A stretch of 64,000 bases of DNA from Heterocephalus glaber (GCF_000247695.1 NW_004624804.1:10433749-10497748), one strand, 5' to 3'. Counted from the first letter of the stretch, positions 23,201 to 32,479 are shown. Notes: a model not told the origin generated them from the sequence alone. Program-made: numbers and translations.

Positions 23201-26200
23201 TTGTAAGTGCTCCATAAACAAAAATGTGCAAATAAATCAGTCTGTCTTTATTTTTTTCTGCTGTCATTTTATTCTTTTGTTTATTGGAGCAGAATACCCA
23301 GTTCCTTGGTCTGCCCATAATTCTCATTTTAACTTTTATCTTTAAGATAGGACAAGCAAAAGACTTCTTGGAACCACTTTTAGAAGCTAAAAGAGCAGGC
23401 CTAAAGTTGGCATTACATCTTTCAGAGGTAAGCAGTGCTGTCTTGGGCTGGAGAGGGCAAACTATGACAGAAAACAGAAGGGTCATTTTCAAGTAACTAG
23501 AAATAAACCTGGAAAAAAAAAAAGAAATAAACCTGGCTTGGGAAAACATTTTTGAAGTGGGAGAACAGAATTATTTTTAAATGTAAATTAAAATGATAGT
23601 ACATGACTTGGCATTAGTGTCTCCTGTTACTGTTCTTAACTTTCTGTGGTTGTAACTTTCTGGGAGTGGCTGTTGACTTGAATTCCAGCTGTGTCATTAC
23701 AAATAGCTTCATGACATCTTGCTAGAGAAGCTGCATGAATTTTCACCATCACCTGCTCATTAACAAGCTGACTCTTTTTTTTTTTTTTTTGGTACCGGGG
23801 ATCGAACTCGGGTCCTTGCACTTGCGAGGCAGGCGGCAGAACCACTGAGCTAAATTCCCGGCCCAACAAGCTGACTCTTAAGAAAAGCACTAGTTCACCT
23901 CACCTGTCCTCATAGTGGACCAGACCTAAATGTATCACATACACTGGCAATAAAATAGCTCATCATCATAATATAAAGCTTAGAACAGGCTAGTGTTGGG
24001 GGAAGCTTAGAAATGAAATCTAGAGTTCTTCATTAGTCCTCAGCTCCATGGCACCATGAGGAGAGTGACAGCATACAGGTAATGGCTAGAAACACATATT
24101 ATCTTAAGCACATCCCTGTGAGGCAAACAAGGCCCTCTACTGCTCTTTTCCTTATTTTATAGATGAATTTTTTCTACCTCAGTATTTTTAGCTATTTCTT
24201 ATATGCAGGAAATAACTACTGGCCAGGATGTAGCTCAGTGGTGCCGCGCCTGCCTGGCAAGCACAAGGTCCTGAATTTGATTCCTGATACTAAAAAAAAA
24301 AAGAAAAGAAAACTTACTAAATTTCTTCATAAGGTTATTATAAGTATTAAATGGGGAAATGTATACAGGCTGAGTAGCATCATAACATAAAGATTAAGGA
24401 AAAAAATTAGAACCTCTTGCCAGTACATGTATCATTCATAGATCTAAAGTCTGCGTCTCCAGTCTAATCAAACAGACCTTTCACTCACAGGACACCCTCT
24501 AGTTGACCTAGGTGGTGCCCAGTAGAAGCCATTGGTCAGCACAGTGGAACAGCGTTGTGTTACTGTGACAAGTTATCTCTGGCCTGTGCACAATACTGGG
24601 ACCTGTTTACCATAGTTTCTGTTGCTTTGCTTGTTTGAGCCATCGGATATAAAATAATCACATTTCAAGGTGTTCTGAGCATTTGTTTTGGGGATATGTA
24701 GAGAAAATGTCTAGCAGACATTTTCATAACAACTGTGGTATGTCTGTAGCTAGCCTGGTCAAGATAAAACATGAGCATGCTATGGGAAGTGTCTGGGCTC
24801 TGGAGTCAGGAGGAGTTTAGATTTTATCCCTACTTTTACTATTCACTACTCTATGACCTTGGACAATTTTTTAAAAATACTTTATGTTTAAAAGTTGTAT
24901 GTACCTGAAGAAATCTCAGGTGTAGATGTCTTAGTCACTTTCTTGTCACTGAGACACAATACCGGACATAGACAGTTGTTTTGGCTCATGGTTATGCTCT
25001 ATGGTTGACTGGCTCCAAGGCGGAAAACAACCTGGCAGAAGGCCTAACAGAAGAAAAGCTGCTCACATGGGGGCCGGGAAGCAGAGAGAGAAGGGAGGTC
25101 TGGGGAGGTAGATATACCCTTCCAGGTCACGCCCCCAGTAACCTGCTTTAACTAGGATTCACCTCCTAACAGCAAGGAGTGTCCCCATAATCACTCACCT
25201 TCCAAAAGCCCCATCTATGAGGGCATGAGACCTTTAAGGGATCTTCTTGATCTAAACCATATCTGGAAGGAAGTATAATATAGCAAAAAAGAAAGACAGA
25301 CAGAAAGAAAGGTCCCCTCCTGTTAACTCTTCAGAGTTAATACTGTTAACAGTTTTGTCTGTTTTTCCAGACCTTTTTCTTTTTTTTTTCTTTTTTTTTT
25401 TTTTTTGGTACCGGGGATCAAACTTAGACCTTTTTCTAATATATTTGAACACATATATACAATGCAGAACACACATATACCTGCAGAGTTGTGGGATTTT
25501 GTTTTGTTTTCTGAAAATTACTTTTTCTGTGCTTTAATTTTGTCATCTTAACACTTGATAAGATTCTTGTGAGGCCTTAAAGAATCGATGTGAAAAAGGA
25601 ACAAAGTAGGGTCTTGATAAGTTTTAGGGTTACTGAAATGAATTTAGAAGAATGTTGGGGAAGGAATGAGAAGATAATAGGCAGAAGGGGCTGAGTGTGT
25701 AGCTCGATGGTAGAGTTCAGGCTTAGCATGCAGGAAGCCCTGAGTTCAATCCCAGCACCAACACACAAACAAGGCAAAGACAAAGACAAAAGCTGGGGAA
25801 GTAGTATGAGTAGTTTAGCTTTCTAAAAATGTCAAGCCAGGTGTAGTAATCCCAGTGCTTAGGAGGTTGAGGCAAGTGGAACACTGAGTTCGAGGCCACT
25901 GTTACCTACATAGCAAGATCCTGTCTCAAGAAAGAACACACAAAAATGTCTGCATTAACTGCTCAGAGGGATAGGGGCCCACTATAGAAAACAATACTTC
26001 AGGAACCACTAAAAGGGGTCAGTGATTACCCACTTCTCACTTTTCTGAAGATTCCAAACCAAAAAGAAGAAACCCAGATGCTCCTGGATCTGCTTCCTGA
26101 CAGAATTGGGCACGGAACATTTCTCACCTCCTCTGAGAGAGGATCCCTGGATCTGGTGAACTTTGTAAGGCAGCATCGGATACCACTTGGTAAGGCTGAG

Positions 26201-28876
26201 GGTTTTAGGTCTCCTAGATGGCCTCTGAGCTTTCCTCCCCAGCCCAGGAGGCAAGCCAGAAGTGAAGAAGTGCTGTTCTAAAATTATAAATAGCATTCAG
26301 AAAGTCAAAGACATGATGTATGTGCCTTCTGAGCCTCATTTAATTCATGGAAAGTTTCACCTCCCATTAGACTATGAACTCCCTGAGGGTAGGCTGCCTG
26401 TCTGGCTTTTTACTGCTACAGTCCCCAATGTTTAGGACTCAGGAGGTCTTTTCTGAAGGAATAAGGGAATCGAGAACTTTGAAATTAACTTTAATAAAAT
26501 TAATGTGTTGTGAAAATAATGTAATATTTATTTTAAATTTAGAATTATGGAAAATGCCAAATGTTTTTACATATTCATTGACTGTTACATACTTGATTGT
26601 CATTGTGTTTATTAAATGCCTACTGTTACGGACACTGCTCTCATTGCTGGGAATAGGGCAGTAAACAAAAAAGATGGGGTTTCTTTCTCAGAACTCATAT
26701 TTCAGCAGAGAAGACAGTAAACAAATACACAAGAAAATAGCATTAAGTTCTGTGAAGTAAATTAAACGGGCTGATATAGGAGTGATCAGATAACCACCTT
26801 TCTGAAGAATGAAAGAGAAAGTCTTCATAGCGGGAAGTGATTGGCTGCAAATCATTTTACTGGTCAATTTGCTAAATTTATAAATTCACTGATTTACAGA
26901 AATATGTGAGTATATGTTTTTTAACTATTTGCAGAGGTTTTTAGCAATTCATAAGAAGTGCAGATTTTCTTACTAAGATTTTTAAACATTCACAAAAGTA
27001 GAGAGAATACAGAGCTCTTTCATAGTGATCTTATGTGGTATGGTGGCCGAGCTGTGGTCCCAGCACAGTGAGGGACATCTCTTGGACTGAGTGGTCTTGT
27101 GTTGAGGCTGCCTTGCATTGGTTACGTTGGTGAAGCATTTTATTATGGAGCTGTGGACAGTGTTTCAGGTAAGAGTCTGTTAGAAGTAAAAGTCATTCTT
27201 AAAATAGACTTACCTAGAAGCAGCAGGCAGTGAATGGGGGTGGGGGAGGAGGTGGTGCTGGTGGTCTGGGCAGAGATATTCAGGAGTTTTCTTAAAAGCC
27301 ATGGGAAACTCCATGTCCATTCTTTGCTCTTTCCAGTGCTGTGACTCTCAAGCAGTGCTTTTGTTTTGGTCTCCGCTGTAAGACTAGGAGGAATTGCAGT
27401 AATGTCTGCAGAAACCCTTTGCAGCTGGGCGTGGTGCTGCACATCTGTGACCCCAGTACTCTAGGAGACCCAGGCAGGAGGATCACAAGTTCAGACCCAG
27501 CCTGGGCAACTTAGTGACTTAGCAAAATACTGTTTCAAAATAAAAAAACCCTAGGAATAAAGCTCAACGTGAAGATCCTTGTTTCAGTCCCCAGTATGGC
27601 AAAAAACAAAACAAAAAACCCTTCTGCTTCCCTTTCATGATAAGTCCCCGCCTTGTTCATCATGACTGGCTTATAACATTCCTCTCCACTGTGGTAAAAG
27701 GCAGGGAAGCACCTGGATGAGAAGATCATATTAATCCCCTGCCTGGTATAGGTGCTGCCATAGTTGCAGTACATACTTCCTGGACAACTACATTAATAGA
27801 ACCACAGCTTTTCACATCACATATAAGGAATGATCAGGTTTGTAAAATAATAAAAGTGCTGCAAATCAGCTTGGTTTGGAATGATTTCTCATGAGTCTGC
27901 TTGGTGAACATTGAATGAGTTTACTAAGATTTTATCCACTTCCATCTAGAACTCTGTTTGACTTCAAACGTCAAAAGTCAGACAGTTCCATCTTACGACC
28001 AGCATCACTTCGGATTCTGGTACAGCATTTCTCATCCATCTGTGATCTGTGTAAGATGTTTTATGTGAAGTATTTTGCTCCTTTTTATTTGCTGCATTGA
28101 ATTAGTCACACATTTACTACCTAGCCGACTCCCTTGAGTACCTGAGGGGAATGCCCAGGTAGAAGACTTAGAGGGTACTGGGCCATTGGGGGCTGCAGAG
28201 GGCCAGGAAGACTCTGGCTTGGCTCTGTGGAAAGGGGTTCTGGACATTATCTGGGGAACTTAAAAAACAAAACAAAACTGATGCCCTCTTTGCACTCTAA
28301 GAGATCTACTTTATTTGATATAGGGTGAGTCCTGGGCTTGGATGTGGTTGTTTTTTTTTTTTTTGGTACCAGGGATTGAACTCAGGACTTTGCACTTGCG
28401 AGGCAGGCATGGTGCCACTGAGCTAAATCCCCAGCCCTTTTGGGTGTGTTTTAAAAGCTCCCTTGGTGACTTTAATATGCAGCCAAGGTTGAAACGCTGC
28501 TCTAGTATTTTTTAAGTATAAAAGAGTCTCTAGTTATAGATAGGCATAGATACATATTTTGTAGCCCCCATTTAGATGCTTGAAAAGCAGGGTAGATGGA
28601 AAAAATATATTCTAAACAAAAAGTTGTTTTTAAAAAATCATTTCCTTCTTTAATTTGAAATTTTCTTGTTTCTGTTGGCAGACTGATGATAAGGGCATTT
28701 TTGCAACCTGCCTTTCTCAAGAGTACCAGCTGGCAGCTGAAACATTTAAATTGACCCAGTCTCAAGTGTGGGATCTGTCTTATGAGTCCATCAGCTATAT
28801 CTTTGCTTCTGACAGCACCAGATCGGAACTGAGGAAAAAGTGGAATCGCCTGAAGCCCAAAGTGTTACACTTTTAA
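5266..28876 (+). CDS. ADAL: ADAL / MAPDA, N6-methyl-AMP deaminase (adenosine deaminase-like)
   Basis: Coding exons read by eye: 12007-12069 (ATG at 12010), 12389-12519, 13047-13107, 18008-18095, 20046-20127, 22049-22175, 23347-23427, 26051-26189, 27950-28050 and 28682-28876. All junctions are GT-AG with consistent phases. From ATG 12010 they join to 354 aa (human 355). Family role: a cytosolic amidohydrolase that deaminates N6-methyl-(d)AMP to IMP. The ADA-fold metal and catalytic residues are present: H23 and H25 in ELHAHLNG, H207 and E210 in LHLSE, H231 in RIGHGTFL, and D292/D293 in the ICTDDKG region. The ATG at 12010 has a strong context (A at -3, G at +4). An upstream exon ending at donor 5280 carries ATG 5266, which would add seven codons in frame, so the span starts there. 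No disabling change is seen. Confidence 0.95.
5281..7244. other. ADAL intron 1, left part
   Basis: No repeat or gene recognised between the first-exon donor and the LUC7L3 pseudogene. The first 200 bases are still GC-rich. Confidence 0.55.
8160..8260 (+). repeat. ID SINE nested in the LUC7L3 pseudogene
   Basis: GGGGATTTAGCTCAGTGG A box and TCCCGAGTTCGATCC B box; target duplication GAAATTAACAGAGAA on both sides. Confidence 0.95.
8429..8511 (+). repeat. ID SINE nested in the LUC7L3 pseudogene, second copy
   Basis: GGGGCTGGGGATTTAGCTC to CCCCAGTACCAAAAAAA; decayed flanking duplication. Confidence 0.93.
9442..9479 (+). repeat. TG/CA-type microsatellite
   Basis: Alternating TG, TA and CA dinucleotides next to the right side of a B1-dID element. 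Confidence 0.8.
9481..9661 (-). repeat. B1-dID dimeric SINE
   Basis: ID half (GGACTCAACCCAGGACC) joined by an A/T-rich linker to a B1 half (GAGACAGGGTCTCATTAAG). Confidence 0.85.
9789..9920 (+). repeat. B1 SINE
   Basis: GGAGGCTGAGGCCGGAGGA and AGACCCTGTCTCAAAAGACC, with the duplicated CCAGCCTGG unit. Confidence 0.88.
10102..10222 (+). repeat. B1 SINE
   Basis: GCCAGGCATGATGGCACATG, GAGGCAGGAGGATTG; 3' part diverged. Confidence 0.85.
10451..10645 (-). repeat. B1-dID dimeric SINE
   Basis: GGAGATTGAACCCAGGG ID half, TTTTATTTT linker, then GAGACAGAGTTTTGTTAAG B1 half. Confidence 0.85.
10832..10920 (-). repeat. ID SINE
   Basis: Flanked by the 13-bp duplication AAACAGCTATTCT; A box reads GAGCTAAATCCCCGGCCCC. 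Confidence 0.94.
11130..11345 (+). repeat. MIR-like ancient SINE
   Basis: TTAATCCTCATAGCTACTCT, CCCATTTCTACAAACAAGGA and CTGACTCCATGCTTCTGCTC follow MIR order. Confidence 0.65.
11571..11765 (+). repeat. B1-dID dimeric SINE
   Basis: B1 half ends GCTGTCTCAAAATAAAAAA; ID half GGGGATGTAGCTCAGTG follows directly. Lies just upstream of the ADAL start exon. Confidence 0.9.
12126..12202 (-). repeat. ID-related SINE, diverged
   Basis: TTGAACCTAGGTCCTTGAGC and TTGAGCTACATCCTCAGCC; in ADAL intron. Confidence 0.75.
13194..13385 (-). repeat. Truncated ID fused to B1 SINE
   Basis: ID 3' half (GGTACCAGGAATTGAACTTG) at 13194-13254, then B1 with duplication at 13261-13385. The pair may be an ID landing in a B1 tail. 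Confidence 0.8.
13685..13779 (-). repeat. ID SINE
   Basis: CTTGGTACCAGGGATCGAAC to CTAAATCCCCGGCCCC; full length. Confidence 0.94.
13798..13839 (-). repeat. 5'-truncated ID SINE
   Basis: Only the tail and B box (GTTACCAGGTATTGAACTC) remain, beside the full copy at 13685-13779. Confidence 0.7.
14141..14222 (+). repeat. ID SINE
   Basis: Target duplication AAGATGGCATTTAAA; B box AAGTTTGATCCTGGTAC. Confidence 0.94.
14517..14602 (+). repeat. ID SINE
   Basis: GGGGATTTAGCTCAGTGG with a pure A tail; GAGATAG flanks repeated. Confidence 0.92.
15580..15678 (+). repeat. MIR-like fragment
   Basis: GAAGTAGGTATTTTTATTGT and GATGAGAAAACATTTAAAG correspond to the MIR core. Confidence 0.6.
15679..15849 (+). 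repeat. B1-dID dimeric SINE, diverged
   Basis: TGTAATTCCAACTACTCAGG B1 half; ID half ends in AGTACCACACACACAC. Confidence 0.8.
15855..15925 (+). repeat. ID-related SINE of tRNA-Ala-like type
   Basis: GGGGATGTAGCTCAGTGGTA and GGTTCAATTCCCAGCA; the tail differs from the GGTACC class. Confidence 0.8.
16056..16238 (+). mobile_element. hAT-type non-autonomous DNA transposon remnant
   Basis: Begins CAGTGGTGGTGAACACATGG and ends near GGCACTCAGTCTCTAAAAG plus a decayed inverted end. This resembles the ends of short hAT elements known from bats and opossum (GTGGCGAAC...; ...CACTCGGTCTCTAAAAGG). The expected 8-bp target duplication is not clear. Confidence 0.55.
17051..17187. repeat. Purine-rich GA/GGGA low-complexity tract
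   Basis: About 135 bases almost purely A and G on the plus strand, with several G runs of four or more. Confidence 0.9.
17354..17541 (+). repeat. B1-dID dimeric SINE
   Basis: TGTAATCCCAGCACTTGAGG B1 half; GGGGACATAGCTCAGCGTG ID half; A tail after CCCCAGTACCGC. Confidence 0.9.
17676..17710 (+). pseudogene. U2 snRNA 5' fragment (tail-less retropseudogene) 1
   Basis: Matches the first about 35 nt of U2 snRNA (CTTCTTGGCCTTTTGGCTAA core) and then stops. There is no poly(A). Flanking direct repeats AGAAATAAAGCCA at 17663-17675 and 17710-17722 show insertion by retroposition. The two early differences from U2 are C-to-T changes at CpG sites. It lies in ADAL intron 3. Confidence 0.85.
18667..18759 (-). 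repeat. ID SINE
   Basis: 15-bp target duplication AATGAGAAGATTCTT. It lies between ADAL exons 4 and 5, just before U2 fragment 2. Confidence 0.95.
18808..18842 (+). pseudogene. U2 snRNA 5' fragment (tail-less retropseudogene) 2
   Basis: A second copy of the U2 5' end, about 1.1 kb from the first and in the same orientation, ending at the same U2 position. It is bounded by the direct repeats TAAAATCAGTTCCA at 18795-18808 and 18841-18854. It lies in ADAL intron 4. Confidence 0.85.
19110..19197 (+). repeat. ID SINE
   Basis: GGGCTGGGGATTTAGCTCAG to CCCCGGTACCCC; it abuts a 5'-truncated B1. Confidence 0.92.
19198..19327 (+). repeat. B1 SINE with 29-bp duplication, 5' truncated
   Basis: Begins at TGTAATACCAGCATTCAGG; two GGCCTGCCTGG/GGCCAGCCTGG units. 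Confidence 0.88.
20400..20563 (-). repeat. B1-dID dimeric SINE
   Basis: GGGGGTTGAACCCAGGGCC ID half, then GAGACAGGGTTTTACCAGG B1 half. Confidence 0.85.
20640..20745 (-). repeat. L2-like ancient LINE fragment
   Basis: CATAGAACATAGCTGGCACA and the preceding ACCATGTCTCCAATA match the recurring L2 3' end motif; low identity. Confidence 0.45.
20830..21300 (+). mobile_element. Degraded L1-like 3' sequence
   Basis: Fragments such as AAAATGTCCATCAGAGGACA and ACTACATTATGGAATGTTCA resemble L1M-type 3' UTRs. Strongly diverged; boundaries are vague. Confidence 0.4.
22775..22912 (-). repeat. Old MER-type hAT (Charlie-related) fragment
   Basis: GCCAGTAGCACCCACCA, ACGACCAAAAATGTCTTCAG and GGTTGAAAACCACTGG match the common mammalian element ending GGTTGAGAACCACTG. 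Shares a subfamily with 52750-52925. Confidence 0.6.
23775..23864 (-). repeat. ID SINE
   Basis: 15-bp target duplication AACAAGCTGACTCTT; GGTACCGGGGATCGAACTCG is close to a consensus copy, so the insertion is young. Confidence 0.96.
24221..24302 (+). repeat. ID SINE
   Basis: GGATGTAGCTCAGTGGTGCC to TTCCTGATACTAAAAAA; moderately diverged. Confidence 0.9.
24931..25262 (+). repeat. Unidentified interspersed repeat, copy A
   Basis: Shares an ordered set of blocks with 54086-54540: GTCACTGAGACACAATACC, TTTTGGCTCATGG, GCAGAGAGAGAAGGGAGG, a CACCTCC block, and a terminal GATCTAAACC. I do not recognise the family. It resembles an LTR or a non-autonomous element in length. Confidence 0.6.
25381..25425 (-). 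repeat. Severely 5'-truncated ID SINE
   Basis: Only the tail and GGTACCGGGGATCAAACTT; duplication AGACCTTTTTCT at both ends. Confidence 0.85.
25687..25770 (+). repeat. ID-related SINE
   Basis: GTGTAGCTCGATGGTAGAG and GAGTTCAATCCCAGCACC. Confidence 0.82.
25834..25940 (+). repeat. B1 SINE
   Basis: AGCCAGGTGTAGTAATCCC to GATCCTGTCTCAAGAAAG; short internal deletion. Confidence 0.85.
26360..26690. repeat. L2-like ancient LINE fragments
   Basis: ACTATGAACTCCCTGAGGGT and CATTGCTGGGAATAGGGCAG resemble two different parts of L2 3' ends. Confidence 0.5.
27422..27619 (+). repeat. B1-dID dimeric SINE
   Basis: AGCTGGGCGTGGTGCTGCAC B1 half; ID half CCTAGGAATAAAGCTCAACG is decayed. Confidence 0.87.
28351..28437 (-). 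repeat. ID SINE
   Basis: GGTACCAGGGATTGAACTC and GCCACTGAGCTAAATCCCC; 245 bases before ADAL's last coding exon. Confidence 0.94.
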
Positions 28877-29312
28877 GCTTTGAAGGGGAACTGCTTTTGG
28901 ATCTGTGTTGCAAGATCTTCCTGCCATATCCCACTCAGTAAACTATCCACCACTTCCTTTGAAGCATAGCAGTACACATGGCAGGTGCTCAGTGATTATG
29001 TCTTAAGATGACTAGCAGGTCCTGAGGTCTTGCATGGCTTTACTTCCCTGTTGCTCACTGGAAGAAACTGGATTCCCCGTTCCACTATGGGTTTTAAAAT
29101 TTAGCAGTCTCTCCATATTAGTGATCATAAAATGTCAGGGAAATCAGCCATTTCTTATCAGGAAAAGTTTTCAAATTATTAGTTTAAGGTAAAGAGAAGG
29201 GGGAAAACAGATTGCTGCGGACTCTTAAACCTACCAGTTTTTGCCAACAGATCTGTATTTTTTGTGTTTATATATGTTCTGAGTAAAGCCACCAAAGCGC
29301 ATCTTGGTACCT

Positions 29313-29318
29313 AATAAA
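29313..29318 (+). terminator. ADAL polyadenylation signal (AATAAA)
   Basis: AATAAA sits about 440 bases after the ADAL stop codon at 28874-28876. Cleavage would fall near 29335. The 28877-29335 stretch then forms the 3' UTR; no repeat was recognised in it. Confidence 0.65.
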
Positions 29319-29578
29319 TTCTAACCATTCAGAAGTGATCTTAGTTTGTCCCTTCAGCCAAAGTGGCCATAGTAGGTGTGTGAGTTTATGTAAGCCTGTG
29401 CCAGTGGTCCATGGTAGGGTTATATGAGACCCAAAAAACCCTCAAAACCCTGTTGTTGACATTACTAGAAGGATCTTTTGGAATGATGAAAAAGTGAATA
29501 CTGCTGTAGAAATTCCAACAGCTTTAGAGGGAAAAAGAAAAGCTAAAGTTTTAGAAGCTGATTTTAAAATGGAAGCTA

Positions 29579-29669
29579 GGGGGTGGGGATTTAGCTCAGT
29601 GGTGCTGCCACCTGCCTTGCAAGTGCAAGGTCCTGAGTTCTATCCCCAGTACCCCCCCCCCCCAAAAAA
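29579..29669 (+). repeat. ID SINE with a C-run in the tail
   Basis: GGGGATTTAGCTCAGTGG; after CCCCAGTACC the tail is a run of C before the A run. GGAAGCTAG flanks it. Confidence 0.93.
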
Positions 29670-29675
29670 GGAAGC

Positions 29676-29880
29676 TAGCAGCACATGCCTGGAATCCCCA
29701 CTTCTCAAGAGGCTGAGTGAGGCAGGAGGCTTGATTACAAGTTTAAGGAAAACCTGGCAGTGTATTGAGACCCTGTCTCAAAATTTTAAATTTAGAAAGG
29801 GCTTGGAATGTAACTCAGTGGAAGAGCACTTGCCTGCATATGTGAGGCCTTGTGTTCAATCCCAGTACCACACAAAGAAG
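29676..29880 (+). repeat. B1-dID dimeric SINE
   Basis: AGACCCTGTCTCAAAATTTT linker, ID half GGAATGTAACTCAGTGGAAG; directly after the preceding ID. Confidence 0.87.
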
Positions 29881-30169
29881 TAGAATAAAATTTAATGACA
29901 TGGAAGTGCATATAATATATTCAGTGAAAAATGTGGTTACAAAGAAATTTATGATCTTTTTTTAATATATACAAAAGCTACTAAGATGGGCAATTTTAAT
30001 TTATTAGCTTTATTTAAAGTTTTATGAAAGTCATGTTAGCCTTAGGTTGGGAAGGTGAGGAAGGTGGAAGGATTCCTGTTTTAGTTTCCACAATTTAAGC
30101 TATGTGGATTCATTGATAAAGAGAATTTAAGACAAATTACAGCTAACATAAAATTTGATGAAGTGATAA

Positions 30170-30320
30170 GTATGGTGGTGCATGGCTATAATCTAGCACT
30201 TGGGAAGCCGAGGCAGAAAGATCACTTTGAGTTTGAGGCCAGCCTGGGCTACACAGTGAGTTCAAATCAGCCTGAATTACACAGAGAGACCTTGTCTCAA
30301 AAAATAACAAGAACAAAAAA
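30170..30320 (+). repeat. B1 SINE with 29-bp duplication
   Basis: GAGGCCAGCCTGGGCTACAC then AATCAGCCTGAATTACAC. Confidence 0.9.
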
Positions 30321-30370
30321 TTGATAAAGTATTAAATGTTTTCCAAAAAAATTGTAAGAAATGATAGCTC

Positions 30371-30530
30371 AGCAGGGCATGGTGGTGCATGCCTGTAATC
30401 CCAGCACTCAGGAGGCTGAGGCAGGAGGATGGATCACTTTGAGGACAGTGTAGTCTACATAGTGAGTTAAGGACAGCCTGAACTGCCTACTGAGACCCTA
30501 TCTCAAAAAAAACAAAAAACAAAACAAAAG
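30371..30530 (+). repeat. B1 SINE with 29-bp duplication
   Basis: GCAGGGCATGGTGGTGCATG is close to the B1 start; the tail is A-rich with C interruptions. Confidence 0.92.
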
Positions 30531-31043
30531 AGATGATAGCTGCTCTGCTCACTGCTCTTAAGTACTGAACTGGAACTTCTAGCCAGTTCAGTAATGCAAA
30601 AAATAAAATGAGAGATTAGAAAAGAAGAAAATGTGTCTCTGTTTACAGGTATGTGATGATTTAAATAGAAAGTTTTAAGGAATTGACAAAAAATATTAGA
30701 ACTAAAAAGTGAATTAGCAAGATCCCAAGATATGGGATCAGTATACAAAAATCAATTGAAGGAAAGGCTGATACAAAGGCTAGGGCAGAAAAAAGTACAA
30801 GGTGAAGCTACAATTCCTTGTTGGATCAGGAAATAAGGAAGTAGACAAAGGACAAAAAAATAGCTAATTTGAGAAGGCTCTGACAGGCCAAAGTTAGAAA
30901 AATCTGAGCATCAAAATAAGTAATAACAATCAGTTTTTAATTCATTAAAATTAGAAACCATGAGTTCATACTAATGAAAGTAGGTGAGAAAAAAGGTAAT
31001 GTATTTCCTCATAGTAGGCTTGCATACATCATAAGAAAAAGGA

Positions 31044-31131
31044 GGGGCTGGGGATTTAGCTCAGTGGCACTGCAACTGCCTCACAAGTGCAAAGTCCTGA
31101 GTTTGATCCCTGGTACCAAAAAGAGAAAAAG
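31044..31131 (+). repeat. ID SINE
   Basis: GGGGCTGGGGATTTAGCTC to CCCTGGTACCAAAAAG. Confidence 0.93.
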
Positions 31132-31147
31132 ATTAGAAAATCTAACA

Positions 31148-31340
31148 GCCAGGCATAGTGGTGCATGCCTGTAATCCTGTCACTTTGGGAGCCTGAGGCA
31201 GGAGGATCACGAGTTCGACCCTAGCCTGGATAACTTAGCAACGTAGGGAGCCCGTCTCAAAAATTAAAATAAGGGCTGGGGACATAGCTTAGTGAAAATG
31301 CCCTGGGTTTAATCCCCAGCACCACAAAAAAGGAAAAAAA
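31148..31340 (+). repeat. B1-dID dimeric SINE
   Basis: GCCAGGCATAGTGGTGCATG B1 half; GGGGCTGGGGACATAGCTTAG-like ID half ends at CCCCAGCACCAC. Confidence 0.9.
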
Positions 31341-31654
31341 GCTAATGGACGCTAAACTAGTGAATAACAGTTCAATGAGGTACAGTACGTTACTGTCTCA
31401 AAATACTCCCCATATATTAGTTATTAATTATAAAGAGGGAAACTGTACCTACAATGAAGAAACCAGGTAAACGTACCGTAGCCAAGGAACAAAGTCATCA
31501 TCAATATTGGGACAAACATGTGCCTTCTGATATGATGCAGAGATGCAACATCCTTCTTACTGTATCCATGCCAAAAATGCAGTCACAGCTGGGCATGGTG
31601 ACCTATGCCTGTAATGTAATACATACCAGCCTCATACTTTTTCAAAATGTAAAG

Positions 31655-31820
31655 GAGCTGATTGCAGTGGTGCACAATTGTAATCCCAGCTACTTAGGAG
31701 CCTGAGGCATAGAGGATTCCAAGTTTGGGACTAGCCTGAGGTGATAAAGTAGCTCAGTAGTAAGAGTGCTTACCTAGCATGAAAGGGCCCTTGGACTGTA
31801 CCACCAGTACCGAAAAAAGT
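31655..31820 (+). repeat. B1-dID dimeric SINE, diverged
   Basis: TGTAATCCCAGCTACTTAGG, then GTAGCTCAGTAGTAAGAGTG. A further partial B1 start is visible at 31587-31620. Confidence 0.8.
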
Positions 31821-32004
31821 GTTAGTCAAGAAAAACACAAGGTAAAATTGAGTAGATAGTATCAATTTTAAATTTCCCCACTTTGATCATTTTACTGAGA
31901 TTGAATGTCCTTGTTCCTTAAGAAATAAACAATATAAAGTTTTTAGGAAAAAGGGCATGGTGTTTCCAACTTGCTTGAGTGACTTTTTAAAAAAATATAC
32001 ATAT

Positions 32005-32100
32005 GGGCTGGGGATTTAGCTCAATGGCTCTGCGCCTGCCTTGCAAGCACAAGGTCTTGAGTTCAATCCCCAGTACCAGAAAAAAACAAAACAAAACATA
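32005..32100 (+). repeat. ID SINE
   Basis: GGGCTGGGGATTTAGCTCAA with a composite A/C tail. Confidence 0.92.
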
Positions 32101-32114
32101 AAAAAATATATGTA

Positions 32115-32176
32115 GTGCTGCCTGCCTCACAAGTGCAAGGTCCTGAGTTCAATAGCTGTTACCAAAAAAAAAAATT
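32115..32176 (+). repeat. 5'-truncated ID SINE
   Basis: Starts at GCTGCCTGCCTCACAAGTG; A box missing. Confidence 0.85.
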
Positions 32177-32187
32177 TACATATATAG

Positions 32188-32330
32188 AGCCAGGCATGGT
32201 GGTGCATGCTTGTAATCCCAGCCCTGGGGAGGCTGAGGCAGAAGGATCACAGATTTCAAGGCCAGCCTGGGCAACATCATGAGTTCAAGGCCTGGCTGAA
32301 CTAGACTGTCTCAAACCAAAAAGAAAGAAA
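32188..32330 (+). repeat. B1 SINE with 29-bp duplication
   Basis: GCCAGGCATGGTGGTGCATG; its tail runs into the AT microsatellite. Confidence 0.9.
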
Positions 32331-32468
32331 AATATATATATATTTATATACACATATAGGTATATATAAAATGTATGTATATATACACAGGTATATAATA
32401 TATACACACGTATATACGTGTATATACATATATACACACCATGTATATATGTACATATACATACACAC
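32331..32468. repeat. TA/CA compound microsatellite
   Basis: Alternating TATA, CACA and GTAT units, beginning at the A tail of the preceding B1. Confidence 0.9.
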
Positions 32469-32479
32469 ATAGAATAAAA

